A DNA stretch of 64,000 nucleotides from JAAYJT01 sp037446395 (GTDB lineage Bacteria; Bacteroidota; Bacteroidia; Bacteroidales; JAAYJT01), in contig JBBIIP010000002.1 of the NCBI GenBank assembly GCA_037446395.1, forward strand, positions 115,835-179,834, in the 5' to 3' direction. A program made the translations under genes and the position numbers. The notes beneath the pieces were generated by a model that was not told where the DNA came from, searched no databases, and was given only the letters and a program-made list of their open reading frames with translations. Below are positions 43,557-52,334 of this stretch, piece after piece. Numbering within the stretch: the stretch's first letter is position 1; each line of letters starts with the position of its first letter.

Positions 43557-44138
43557 CTAGCAGCAGTTGCAACAACTACATCCGCCTTGCGTGGGCTTTA
43601 GGATGTCTGAAGAGTGCACCAAAGAAACACCGCCAGCGGCCATTTCTTCAAGTGCTCTGTCGCTATCGCCAGGGTTCAGGTCAACCCCTCGAACTGCATC
43701 CACCACTACAGTGGTTGCAAAACCTAACCTGATGGCATCCAAGGCGGTTGATTTCACACAATAATCGGTGGCGAGGCCGCAAATATAAAGGTCAGTTACA
43801 TCTTGGTCAGCAAGATATTCGGCCAGGTTTCGATTTGTTGCTTCGAAGGCCGAATATCCATCATCAAGGTTTTCTGTGCCTTTTAAGAATATTTTCTCAA
43901 TATAGTCTGCGTTTAGGCCGGGATGCAGAGAGGCCCCCTCGCTATGCTTCATACAATGCACCGGCCATTTTTCAAAATGCATACTCCCCTCCGGATGCCA
44001 GTCCATTGAGGCTACGATTAGTGGAAATAGAGGTATCAGGCGATTCACGACAGGTACGATCAGGTGGCCATCTTTTACAGGAAGTGCACCGCCCGGGCAA
44101 AAATCTTTCTGTAAATCAACAATTAAAAGTGCTTTCAT
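43557..44138 (-). CDS. pncA: Nicotinamidase/pyrazinamidase with Cys-rich tail
   Basis: 193 residues of the isochorismatase-like fold. The catalytic triad is Asp8 (VDLQKDF), Lys86 (FLKGTE) and Cys127 (DYCVKSTALDA). Metal ligands are in SMDWHPEGSMHF (Asp46, His48, His54). It hydrolyses nicotinamide to nicotinate plus ammonia in the cytosol, feeding pncB encoded 13 bases upstream. Oddly, the protein ends in GGCSCCNCC, five cysteines in the last seven residues, which is not part of the catalytic core; a metal site or redox tail is possible but unproven. Confidence 0.94.
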   Translation of the reverse strand: MKALLIVDLQKDFCPGGALPVKDGHLIVPVVNRLIPLFPLIVASMDWHPEGSMHFEKWPVHCMKHSEGASLHPGLNADYIEKIFLKGTENLDDGYSAFEATNRNLAEYLADQDVTDLYICGLATDYCVKSTALDAIRLGFATTVVVDAVRGVDLNPGDSDRALEEMAAGGVSLVHSSDILKPTQGGCSCCNCC

Positions 44139-44151
44139 ATGTTTGGTTGTG

Positions 44152-45576
44152 TTATTGTTTTAACTTTTTTCTGATTTCATTCACCATGGATGTACGCAAT
44201 TCGAGCAGTTTTTGGCTGATGCCAACCTTGAAGATATGTGGAAATTCAAAACGTTTATGTTCATCATGCAATTGGGCTGTGCTCAATTTTGTACGAGCGG
44301 CTGCTTCGCTTGCACTGGGCAGGGGTATAGATCGTTTACCCTGTTTCATGACCTGTTTATGCAAAGTACGGAATGCATATTTGCTTACATCCGATGATTT
44401 ATCAGTTTGGATTGGATGAAAAATCGTATCAATTTTTGTTTCATGGTTGAGGATGATTCCGTCGGCATATAACTTTCCTTCCTTGTCAGTAAAACGAAGC
44501 ACGGATTTTACACCAGGCAAAATCATCTTTTCAATATTTTCCGAAAGCTTCATTCTTGGTTTGCCATCGCTCTCACAGAGTTTATAAACCCCATCAAGCA
44601 CAGCATCATTCATACCGGTACAAAGCCTTGTTCCGACTCCGAAAATGTCAATGGGCGCTTCCTGTTCGAGCAGGCTGCGGATTACATACTCATCCAGTTG
44701 GTTCGAGCAAGCGATTTTTACATAGTGCAGACCTGCATCATCCAACATTTTCCTGGCCCGTTTGCTTAGGTAGGCCAGGTCGCCGCTATCGAGTCGAATG
44801 CCCAGCAACCGGTAGCCGGCTGCCTCCAGCTCACGGGCAACAATGATCGCGTTGGGCACTCCAGTTTTCAGCGTGTCATAAGTGTCAACCAAAAGAATGC
44901 ACCGATCGGGAAAAGCATGAGCCAAAGCCCTGAATGATTCCAGTTCATTATCGAAACTCTGCACCCATGAATGGGCTTGGGTACCCGTAGAATTCAAACC
45001 ATACATATACGCACTAAAGACATTTGAAGTGCCATCGAATCCGCCGATGATGGCGGCTTTGCTGGCATGAATGCTCCCAAGCCCCTGGGCCCGGCGCAAC
45101 CCAAAATCTATCAGCACACGGTCGCCGGCGATCATCCTGATCCGTTGGGCTTTGGTTGCAATGAGCGATTCGAAGTTGATAATATTAAGCAGTGCTGTTT
45201 CTATAATTTGGCTTTCGATCATGTTCCCCTCAACCCTGATGATTGGCTCGTTTTGAAAAACTACCTCACCTTCGTCAGGAGCATAAATGTTTCCCTGAAA
45301 ACGAAACCCACGCAAATACTCAGTAAACTTTGGATTAAATCCGATGGTTTCGAGATAGCGGCAATCCTCCTGAGAAAAATGCAAGTTCTCGAGATATTCA
45401 ACCAGGTCGATTAGTCCTGCAAAAACAACATACGCTCCGTTGAAAGGATTTTTTCTATAAAAATAATCGAAATTAGCCCTTGCCTGATGGCGGTCGCTCA
45501 GGAAATAACCCTGTGCCATGGTAAGCTGGTAGTGGTCGGTATATAAACCTGAATGCTCCCTTAATAAATCAATCAT
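44152..45576 (-). CDS. pncB: Nicotinate phosphoribosyltransferase
   Basis: 474 residues from the ATG at 45576 (MIDLLREHSGLYTDHYQLTMAQGYF); an in-frame TTG at 45600 lies within a promoter box and is rejected. YTDHYQLTMAQ and FDYFYRKNPFNGAYVVFAGL are the family N-terminus, RRAQG with DFGLRRAQG the phosphoribosyl-binding part, and RLDSGDLAYLSKRARKML the core. It makes nicotinate mononucleotide from nicotinate and PRPP. With pncA it forms a two-gene NAD salvage operon. Confidence 0.95.
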   Translation of the reverse strand: MIDLLREHSGLYTDHYQLTMAQGYFLSDRHQARANFDYFYRKNPFNGAYVVFAGLIDLVEYLENLHFSQEDCRYLETIGFNPKFTEYLRGFRFQGNIYAPDEGEVVFQNEPIIRVEGNMIESQIIETALLNIINFESLIATKAQRIRMIAGDRVLIDFGLRRAQGLGSIHASKAAIIGGFDGTSNVFSAYMYGLNSTGTQAHSWVQSFDNELESFRALAHAFPDRCILLVDTYDTLKTGVPNAIIVARELEAAGYRLLGIRLDSGDLAYLSKRARKMLDDAGLHYVKIACSNQLDEYVIRSLLEQEAPIDIFGVGTRLCTGMNDAVLDGVYKLCESDGKPRMKLSENIEKMILPGVKSVLRFTDKEGKLYADGIILNHETKIDTIFHPIQTDKSSDVSKYAFRTLHKQVMKQGKRSIPLPSASEAAARTKLSTAQLHDEHKRFEFPHIFKVGISQKLLELRTSMVNEIRKKLKQ

Positions 45577-45597
45577 GATTCTTGGATTAGGTACACA

Positions 45598-45605
45598 CAA
45601 AAGTA
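45598..45605 (-). promoter_or_regulatory. Candidate -7 box for pncB-pncA
   Basis: On the minus strand TACTTTTG (45605 to 45598) fits TAnnTTTG, 21 bases upstream of the ATG at 45576. No -33 TTG at standard spacing. Confidence 0.5.
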
Positions 45606-45625
45606 TTGCTTTTTACGGTGTGCGC

Positions 45626-46444
45626 TTATCGAACAAATAATGCAAGGCTGATGGCCATGACTACCATCCCTGAAATCACCCCATAAACCGTAAGATGATG
45701 CTCTCCATACTCGCGGGCAGTCGGCAACAGGTTATCAATCGAAATGAAAACCATAATGCCTGCAACGCTGGCAAAAAGCAAGGCAAAAACAGCCGGCGAC
45801 AAAAATGGCAGCAATACAAAGAAACCTATCAGTGCCCCGGCCGGCTCGGCCAGCCCCGAGTAAAATGAAAGTCGGAAGGCCTTTTTTCGATTTCCACTGC
45901 TATAAAAAACCGGAACCGACACTGCAATGCCCTCCGGAATATTGTGAATAGCAATTGCGATTGCGATGGGTATCCCGAGGCTCAAATCGCCTATGGAGGC
46001 AACAAAAGTTGCAATGCCTTCTGGGAAATTGTGGATAGCAATGACCAGGGCAGAATACTTTCCAAGCCTGGCCAGCCTGGCTTTTTGCTTTTCGGTTTTG
46101 TCCATTTCTTCCACCGAATGAACTTCGTGTGGGTTTTCGCTTTCAGGCACAAATTTGTCAATCAGGGCAATGACTAACATTCCGCCGAAAAATGCTGCAA
46201 TGGTGGCCAGATACCCTGGTTGTGCACCCCAAATTTCGGTGAGCTGGTGTTTTGCTTTAAAAAAAATTTCGACGAATGAGATATAGATCATAATTCCGCC
46301 AGAGAATCCGAGCGAAAGCGAAAGAAACTTTGTGTTGGTGCTGTGAGTAAAAAAGGCAATGGCTCCACCTATTCCGGTTGACAGGCCTGCAAAAAGTGTG
46401 AGCCCGAAAGCAATCAGGATGTGTGTTAAATCAATGCCATTCAT
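45626..46444 (-). CDS. zupT: ZIP family zinc transporter ZupT
   Basis: 272 residues, eight hydrophobic helices. The two metal-transport motifs AIHNFPEGIATFVA (about 135-148) and IAIAIHNIPEGIAVSVPVFY (about 165-184) carry the paired His-Asn-x-Pro-Glu signatures of ZIP proteins. The end of helix 5 is GLAEPAGALIG. It imports zinc and possibly other divalent cations at the inner membrane. The ATG at 46444 starts directly before the first helix. Its promoter box is unusually close. Confidence 0.95.
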   Translation of the reverse strand: MNGIDLTHILIAFGLTLFAGLSTGIGGAIAFFTHSTNTKFLSLSLGFSGGIMIYISFVEIFFKAKHQLTEIWGAQPGYLATIAAFFGGMLVIALIDKFVPESENPHEVHSVEEMDKTEKQKARLARLGKYSALVIAIHNFPEGIATFVASIGDLSLGIPIAIAIAIHNIPEGIAVSVPVFYSSGNRKKAFRLSFYSGLAEPAGALIGFFVLLPFLSPAVFALLFASVAGIMVFISIDNLLPTAREYGEHHLTVYGVISGMVVMAISLALFVR

Positions 46445-46448
46445 GACA

Positions 46449-46456
46449 CAAAAGTA
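46449..46456 (-). promoter_or_regulatory. Candidate -7 box very close to zupT start
   Basis: On the minus strand TACTTTTG (46456 to 46449) fits TAnnTTTG but ends only 4 bases before the zupT ATG. If functional, transcription would begin at or within a few bases of the start codon, giving a leaderless mRNA. The -33 match is weak. Confidence 0.4.
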
Positions 46457-46607
46457 GGAAGAAAAACTTCATCACTTTTATATGAAATTTCTGTCTGCCA
46501 TTGGCCTCCAAATATTATAGACTAAGCCGCCATCCGGAATAATCTTACATTATTCATATTTGATTCCCCTGATGCAACTTTTTTATTTGAAATTGCGTTC
46601 TACTCTT

Positions 46608-46623
46608 TGGCACACGATTTGCG
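46608..46623 (+). promoter_or_regulatory. Candidate sigma-54 (-24/-12) promoter before peptidase/propeller/barrel gene
   Basis: TGGCACA-CGAT-TTGCG, preceded by T, keeps GG (46609-46610) and GC (46621-46622) ten bases apart and matches the sigma-54 consensus except at two outer positions. The predicted start near 46634 is about 33 bases before the ATG at 46667. A TA-N3-TTTG sequence overlaps at 46601-46609 but has one base too many for the primary-sigma box. Confidence 0.5.
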
Positions 46624-46666
46624 CGAAAATGAGATAACCAAGTGGTAAATGTAATTTTAAGCCCAT

Positions 46667-49600
46667 ATGTTAATGTCAGGAAATAAACGGATTAAAACTG
46701 CACTCTGTTTAAAAAAAGCAGCTTATTTTCTTATCATGGTGTTTGTTACACTTCCTGCGATTGTTCACCCACAAACTTTTGGCCGAAACAAACCCAGTTA
46801 CCGAAGCTTTGATTTTCGGGTAAACAAAGGGCCAAACTTTGAAATTTATCACTATCTCACCAACGATTCGGTGGTAAACCGCTTATCGGATATGAGCGAA
46901 AGATGGTTTTCCCGTCATCAGGAAATTTTTGGCGACACGTTCCCTGCGCGCAACCCCATCATAATATATGAGAATCATCCTGACTTCCAGCAAACTACTG
47001 CAATCAGTGGATCTATTGGCGTTGGAACCCAGGGAGTTACAGAGGCTCTAAAAAATCGCGTTGTTATTCCTGTGTTGGAAACCAATGCACAAACCAATCA
47101 TGTGCTGGGCCACGAACTGGTGCATGCCTTCCAGTTCAACCTTCTGGTAAATAATGATTCTATGTCGCTTCGAATGATTGAGAATTTGCCACTGTGGATG
47201 GTCGAAGGAATGGCAGAATACATGTCAATAGGCAGCTCTGACACATACACCGCCATGATCATGCGCGACGCCCTGGCCAATGATGACTTTCCGAGCATCC
47301 GCGAAATGACTCGCCAATACAAATACAACCCATATCGCTATGGCCATTCGTGGTGGTCGTTTGTAGCAGGTGCATTTGGCGACACGATTATTCGCCCACT
47401 GCTGGCCCGAACCGCGCAAGTCGGCTACGAGAATGCATTGAAACAGGTATTGAAATTGGATCATAAGGAACTCAGCGAATCCTGGAAACGAAACCTACTT
47501 GAGTATTATCAGCCCTGGCTAGCCGATAGTATGCGCAGCATTACCGGGCGCAAGGTGATTTTTGAGCGCAACGCTGGAGAAATAAACATTTCACCATCTA
47601 TTAGCCCGGACGGGAAACTCATTGCCTTTTTTAGCGAAAAAAACATTTTTACACTCGATCTGTTTATCGCCGATGCCGCAACCGGAAAAGTGAAGCGTAA
47701 GCTCACCAGCACTGTCCGGAATCAGGATATTGATGGATTTAACTTCTTTGAATCGGTGGGCAGTTGGTCGCCTGATAGCAAACGTTTTGCCTACGTGGCA
47801 ATCGTCAAAGGCAGAAACAACCTGGCCATCGTTGATGTGAATCAACCGCGTAAAACCGAAATGATTCCGATTCCGGGCCTGCCCGCAATCAATAACCCGA
47901 GTTGGTCGCCCGATGGAAAAACTATCGTTTTTACAGGCCAGTCGGATGGCATGACAAATCTTTATCTATTCGACCTTAACACACGTACAGTTCGTCAATT
48001 AACCAACGATCATTATTCATATATACATCCCTCCTGGTCGCCCGATGGCAAATTCATATTGTTCTCGACCGACCGCACCGAGGCTAACTCCCCCGACACT
48101 CAGATCAACTATATTTTAAATATTGGTTATCTGGAAGTTGAGAACCCTTCCCAGATTAGAATTTTCAGAATATTTCCGGGAGCCGATAATGTTAATCCAA
48201 GATATTCTTCTTCTGGCAAATTGCTCTATTTTTTATCAAATCGCGACGGGCTGCGCAACCTATATGAATATAATATAACAACTGGTGAAGTATTTCGCCT
48301 GACAAACTATCTGACCGGTATTACCGGGATTACGGCACTTTCGCCAGCCATGAGCCTTTCCTCAAATAATCAAATCGCTTATTCCTTTCTTCAAAAAGGA
48401 CAATATTCAATTTATTCGGCAAGCATGGATGATTTCAGCAGGCTTCAGGTGGATCCGATGAACACCGACTTTGCCGCCTCCGCATTGCCACCTGTCAAAA
48501 GAGGCATCTTTACTTTTGTTGACGAAAACCTTGCGATGAATCCGGTGCAGCCTTTTTTCCCGCCCGATTCCTTTCAGACACAACCCTACAGGCCGCGTTT
48601 CAAACTCGACTATATCGGAAACACTGGCGTTGGCGTAGGTGTTAGTAGCTATGGAAGTGGCATGGCCGGAGGCATTTTCATGATGTTTGGAGATATACTT
48701 GGCAACAATCAATTGTTTTCTACCCTTTCGCTCAACGGCGAAATATATGACTTTGGTGCCCAGGTGGGTTTCCTGAATCAGAAAAACCGCATCAAATGGG
48801 GGGCCAGCATTTCGCACGTTCCCTACAGATATTCGATGTTAGGATTGGTATATGACACCCTCAGGATCGAAGGGAAATTGGTGTTGGTTGAAAATCTAAA
48901 ACTGTTTAATTTCAGAACTTTTGAAGATCAATTGTCGTTTTTTGCATGGTACCCAGTGTCAACAACACGCCGGTTCGAAACAGGCGCCACAGTTGCCCGC
49001 TATTCATACAGGTGGGATGTGATGAACAACTACTTCCAGGGCTATTATCAAATAGGACAGAAACGAGAACGCCTGGAATCCCCCAAAGGGTTTAACCTTC
49101 AACGGCTATCATTGGCCTACGTCGAAGACAATTCTTTTTTCGGATTGGCATCACCCATGATGGGTCATCGCTTGCGCATTCAGAGCGACCAATACTTTGG
49201 CCGCATGACCATGACCAACGCGGTAGCTGATTTTCGCCAGTATTTTTACCTTAAACCGTTTTCTTTCGCTTTAAGGGCGGCCCACTACGGAAGGTACGGC
49301 AAAGATGCCGACAACGACAACAACCTTTTTTATGACTATTTTCTTGGCTATCCGGGACTGGTTCGTGGTTATAATTCGAATAAGCTTTACAATATGGATA
49401 TATTTATCAATAACGATTCACTTATCTATATGCTTGTTGGAAGCCGCATCGCTTTGGCTTCGGCCGAAATCAGGCTGCCGCTCACCGGCCCCAAGCGCCT
49501 GGCCCTGCTAAAGTCTGGTATTCTTTTTACTGAAGCTGCCTTGTTTTTCGACAGCGGACTGGCATGGACTTCGGTTGATAAGCCCAGGTTCGACCCCAAT

Positions 49601-49762
49601 AACATTGGCAAAGACAGCCGCTTTCCTGTATTCAGCCTTGGAGGCAGCCTCCGCATTAACCTGTTTGGTGCCATGATTCTTGAACCCTATTATGCCTTTC
49701 CATTTATAAACAATAAAATTTCGCAGGGTGTTTGGGGGCTAAACTTTATACCGGGATGGTAG
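46667..49762 (+). CDS. Three-module surface protein: metallopeptidase-like, beta-propeller, outer-membrane barrel
   Basis: 1031 residues. A signal peptide (to about 36, ending IVHPQ) is followed by a gluzincin-like domain with GHELVHAFQ (zinc ligands His149 and His153) and WMVEGMAEY about 25 residues on, whose Glu is the likely third ligand. From about 285 to 560 there are TolB/PD40 repeats (ISPDGKLIAFFS, WSPDSKRFAYV, WSPDGKTIVFT, WSPDGKFILFS). The last 390 residues are alternating strands ending PYYAFPFINNKISQGVWGLNFIPGW, an outer-membrane beta-barrel. This suggests a barrel-anchored peptidase or a protein-handling factor at the outer membrane. Single gene; start ATG 46667 (or 46673). Confidence 0.82.
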   Translation: MLMSGNKRIKTALCLKKAAYFLIMVFVTLPAIVHPQTFGRNKPSYRSFDFRVNKGPNFEIYHYLTNDSVVNRLSDMSERWFSRHQEIFGDTFPARNPIIIYENHPDFQQTTAISGSIGVGTQGVTEALKNRVVIPVLETNAQTNHVLGHELVHAFQFNLLVNNDSMSLRMIENLPLWMVEGMAEYMSIGSSDTYTAMIMRDALANDDFPSIREMTRQYKYNPYRYGHSWWSFVAGAFGDTIIRPLLARTAQVGYENALKQVLKLDHKELSESWKRNLLEYYQPWLADSMRSITGRKVIFERNAGEINISPSISPDGKLIAFFSEKNIFTLDLFIADAATGKVKRKLTSTVRNQDIDGFNFFESVGSWSPDSKRFAYVAIVKGRNNLAIVDVNQPRKTEMIPIPGLPAINNPSWSPDGKTIVFTGQSDGMTNLYLFDLNTRTVRQLTNDHYSYIHPSWSPDGKFILFSTDRTEANSPDTQINYILNIGYLEVENPSQIRIFRIFPGADNVNPRYSSSGKLLYFLSNRDGLRNLYEYNITTGEVFRLTNYLTGITGITALSPAMSLSSNNQIAYSFLQKGQYSIYSASMDDFSRLQVDPMNTDFAASALPPVKRGIFTFVDENLAMNPVQPFFPPDSFQTQPYRPRFKLDYIGNTGVGVGVSSYGSGMAGGIFMMFGDILGNNQLFSTLSLNGEIYDFGAQVGFLNQKNRIKWGASISHVPYRYSMLGLVYDTLRIEGKLVLVENLKLFNFRTFEDQLSFFAWYPVSTTRRFETGATVARYSYRWDVMNNYFQGYYQIGQKRERLESPKGFNLQRLSLAYVEDNSFFGLASPMMGHRLRIQSDQYFGRMTMTNAVADFRQYFYLKPFSFALRAAHYGRYGKDADNDNNLFYDYFLGYPGLVRGYNSNKLYNMDIFINNDSLIYMLVGSRIALASAEIRLPLTGPKRLALLKSGILFTEAALFFDSGLAWTSVDKPRFDPNNIGKDSRFPVFSLGGSLRINLFGAMILEPYYAFPFINNKISQGVWGLNFIPGW

Positions 49763-49802
49763 AATAGATATTTTATTCTGCTCAAAGCGGCATGATCCTG
49801 CG

Positions 49803-49810
49803 TATCTTTG
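49803..49810 (+). promoter_or_regulatory. Candidate -7 box for AI-2E permease gene
   Basis: TATCTTTG fits TAnnTTTG and lies 24 bases before the ATG at 49835, arguing against the in-frame TTG at 49808 as start. A TTCTG about 22 bases upstream may serve as -33. Confidence 0.5.
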
Positions 49811-49834
49811 TCGCATCATTTTATCCCTCTTGCT

Positions 49835-50926
49835 ATGAAACCTTCGCGCATTATCGGTATCGTTTTAACCTTACTGATCCTAGGTTTTTTAGTCTGGTAT
49901 TTTTCTAATATCGTTACTTATTTTATTGTGGCCATGGTGCTTACCATCATCGGTACACCAATCGTTCGCCTGCTCGACAAAATACATATCGGAAAGGTTC
50001 GTATCCCGCACACAGTGAGTTGCATTTTGGCATTGATATTTATAGTTCTTGTATTCGCCACCTTTATCAGCATTTTTGTTCCACTGGTATCCCAGCAGGC
50101 TGCAATGATCTCGAAAATTGATTTCGAGAGTGTAAATAAAAACATGCAGGAAACAATCATGCGCATCGAACGCCTGTTGCTGAATGCCGGTTTGCTTCAA
50201 CAAGATCAAAGCATTATTTCGATAATCAACGATAATGTTCAGAATATTGTAAACCTCAAAAAAGTATCGGGGTTCATCGAAAACCTGTTATCATTTGCCG
50301 GATCATTCTTTATTGGAATATTTTCGATTCTATTTATCACCTTTTTCATGCTTAAAGAGTCTCATGTAGTGCTGAAAACGGTTAACCTGATTGTGCCTCC
50401 GCGATATCACGCTGAAACCAGCAATGTGTTTTCAAATACAAACCGGTTGTTATCAAGATATTTCATCGGAATTAGCCTGGAGGTGATGAGTATGATCATT
50501 CTAATCAGTCTGGGCCTAGGTATTTTTGGCATACATAACGCGATACTTATTGGATTTCTGGGTGGTTTTATGAATATCATACCGTATCTTGGGCCTCTTA
50601 TCGGGGCTTCTGTCGGAGTAGTGTTGGGAGTTGCCAATGTTCTGAGCACCGGTGGTTATGATCAAATAATTCCCGTAGGCCTTGCTATTGTTGGAACATT
50701 TCTGGGAGCCAATCTCATTGACAATATAATACTGCAGCCTTTTATTTATTCGAGCAGCGTAAAAGCGCACCCATTGGAGATATTTGTTGTGTTGCTCATG
50801 GGAGGAAGCATCGCCGGAATAATTGGGATGATTTTGGCCATCCCTGCCTACACAGTACTTCGGGTAATTGCAAAAGAGTTTTTAGGAGGGTTCAGAATCG
50901 TGCAAAAACTAACCGAAAACATATAA
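49835..50926 (+). CDS. AI-2E family membrane transporter
   Basis: 363 residues from the ATG at 49835 (MKPSRIIGIVLTLLILGFLV). About eight helices in the AI-2E/UPF0118 pattern: N-terminal pair, a soluble segment around 80-140, then GFLGGFMNIIPYLGPLIGASVGVVL and LIDNIILQPFIYSSSVKAHPLEIFVVLLMGG, the conserved C-terminal core. The family includes TqsA-like exporters and Na/H antiporters; substrate is unknown here. Convergent with frr, 26 bases apart. Confidence 0.9.
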   Translation: MKPSRIIGIVLTLLILGFLVWYFSNIVTYFIVAMVLTIIGTPIVRLLDKIHIGKVRIPHTVSCILALIFIVLVFATFISIFVPLVSQQAAMISKIDFESVNKNMQETIMRIERLLLNAGLLQQDQSIISIINDNVQNIVNLKKVSGFIENLLSFAGSFFIGIFSILFITFFMLKESHVVLKTVNLIVPPRYHAETSNVFSNTNRLLSRYFIGISLEVMSMIILISLGLGIFGIHNAILIGFLGGFMNIIPYLGPLIGASVGVVLGVANVLSTGGYDQIIPVGLAIVGTFLGANLIDNIILQPFIYSSSVKAHPLEIFVVLLMGGSIAGIIGMILAIPAYTVLRVIAKEFLGGFRIVQKLTENI

Positions 50927-50952
50927 AGCCCCGGTTTAACGAAAGCTAAAGA

Positions 50953-51516
50953 CTATACCGTCATAATGTCTTTTTCTTTGGCTTCGAAAATCTTATCAAC
51001 TTTTGAAATAAATACATCAGTCATATTCTGTATTTCTTTTTCGGCCACTTTGATTTCATCTTCCGGAACGCCTGCCTTTTCAAGCTTCTTGCTGTCTTCG
51101 TTTGCGCTGCGGCGGATGCTCCGAATGCTGACCCTGGCAATTTCTGCCTCGTTTTTGGCTCGTTTCACCATATCGCGGCGGCGTTCTTCGGTGAGCGGGG
51201 GAACCAAAATGCGAAGAACCTCCCCGTTGTTTTGAGGGTTAAACCCGAGATTGGCCGCCCGGATGGCCTTGTCAATGACAGGAAGCATGTTTTTGTCCCA
51301 AGGCTGCACAATAATCTGGCGCGGATCGGGAGTATTGATGTTTGAAATTTGTTCAACCGGAGTAAGTACCCCATAATAATCAACCTTTACTCCTTCCAGC
51401 ATCTGGGGATTGGCTTTTCCTGCCCGGATCTTTTGAAATTCTCGGTCGAGATGTTGCAAGGCAAATTGCATGCTTTCGGCAGCTTCGGCAAGTATGAACT
51501 GAACTTCTTCATTCAT
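50953..51516 (-). CDS. frr: Ribosome recycling factor
   Basis: 187 residues from the ATG at 51516. Two-domain RRF: the long three-helix bundle starts at the N-terminus (AAESMQFALQHLDREFQKIRAGKANPQML) and continues at the C-terminus (RRSANEDSKKLEKAG), with the beta domain between (VDYYGVLTPVEQISNI and IIVQPWDKNMLPVIDKAI). With EF-G it splits post-termination ribosomes. It lies 87 bases downstream of pyrH on the same strand, the common bacterial order. Confidence 0.97.
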   Translation of the reverse strand: MNEEVQFILAEAAESMQFALQHLDREFQKIRAGKANPQMLEGVKVDYYGVLTPVEQISNINTPDPRQIIVQPWDKNMLPVIDKAIRAANLGFNPQNNGEVLRILVPPLTEERRRDMVKRAKNEAEIARVSIRSIRRSANEDSKKLEKAGVPEDEIKVAEKEIQNMTDVFISKVDKIFEAKEKDIMTV

Positions 51517-51551
51517 GGCATGTGGTTTTGAGCTAGTATGCAAAAATAATG

Positions 51552-51559
51552 CAAATCTA
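51552..51559 (-). promoter_or_regulatory. Candidate -7 box for frr
   Basis: On the minus strand TAGATTTG (51559 to 51552) fits TAnnTTTG, 35 bases before the frr ATG. No -33 element seen, so weak. Confidence 0.3.
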
Positions 51560-51603
51560 TAAATGGGAAGTTGTATAAGTTTTGTGGATATAGATAGGTT
51601 TAA

Positions 51604-52311
51604 TCAAACGGTTACCAGGGTTCCGATGGATTCTCCCATGATAATCTGCTGTAGGTTGCCGGGGGTGTTTATATCAAAAACAATCAATGGCAGGTTGTTT
51701 TCGCGACAAAGGGTAAATGCTGTCAGGTCCATTATTTTCAGCCCTTTTTTATAAGCTTCGTCAAAACTGATGGTGGTGAGCTTCGCGGCAGTAGGGTTTT
51801 TCTCCGGGTCGTCTGTATAGATTCCATCAACCCTGGTGCCTTTCAGAATGATTTCTGCGTTAATTTCGGCTGCCCGAAGTGCCGCTGCCGAATCGGTAGT
51901 AAAAAATGGATTGCCGGTTCCTCCGCAAATTAAAACCACATATCCTTTTTCGAGGTAGTTAATGGCACTTTCACGGCACATCTTTTCGCACAAAGGATCA
52001 ATGGCAATTCCGCCCAGCACGACTGCCCGAATACCGATGTTTTGCAGCACAGCTTTCAGGCCAAGACTATTTATAACTGTAGCAAGCATCCCCATATAAT
52101 CACCTTGCACCCGGTCAATCTGGCTGCTATTTCCATGAAAGCCTCTGAAAATGTTGCCGCCACCAAGCACCACTGCAACCTGGGCGCCAAGTTTATGGGC
52201 AGATTGTATTTCAAAGGCATACTGCTCAAGCTTTTGCGATTCAATGCCATAGCGATTGCCTCCTGCCAGCGATTCGCCGCTGAGTTTTAAAAGAACACGT
52301 TTGTATTTCAT
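51604..52311 (-). CDS. pyrH: UMP kinase
   Basis: 235 residues from the ATG at 52311 (MKYKRVLLKLSGESLAGG); the longer frame would overlap secA. Amino-acid-kinase fold with VAVVLGGGNIFRG, MGMLATVINSLGLK, ICGGTGNPFFTTDSAAALRAAEI and GTRVDGIYTDDPEKNPTA, all diagnostic of PyrH. It phosphorylates UMP to UDP in pyrimidine nucleotide synthesis. Lies 23 bases downstream of secA and upstream of frr. Confidence 0.97.
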   Translation of the reverse strand: MKYKRVLLKLSGESLAGGNRYGIESQKLEQYAFEIQSAHKLGAQVAVVLGGGNIFRGFHGNSSQIDRVQGDYMGMLATVINSLGLKAVLQNIGIRAVVLGGIAIDPLCEKMCRESAINYLEKGYVVLICGGTGNPFFTTDSAAALRAAEINAEIILKGTRVDGIYTDDPEKNPTAAKLTTISFDEAYKKGLKIMDLTAFTLCRENNLPLIVFDINTPGNLQQIIMGESIGTLVTV

Positions 52312-52334
52312 ATGCTGCCGGATATTATATTTAT

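Noticed and set aside
43748..44419. 223-codon plus-strand frame across pncA and pncB
   Set aside because: Opposite two clearly conserved enzymes and spans their boundary; composition is rich in Arg, Ser and Pro as expected for a shadow.
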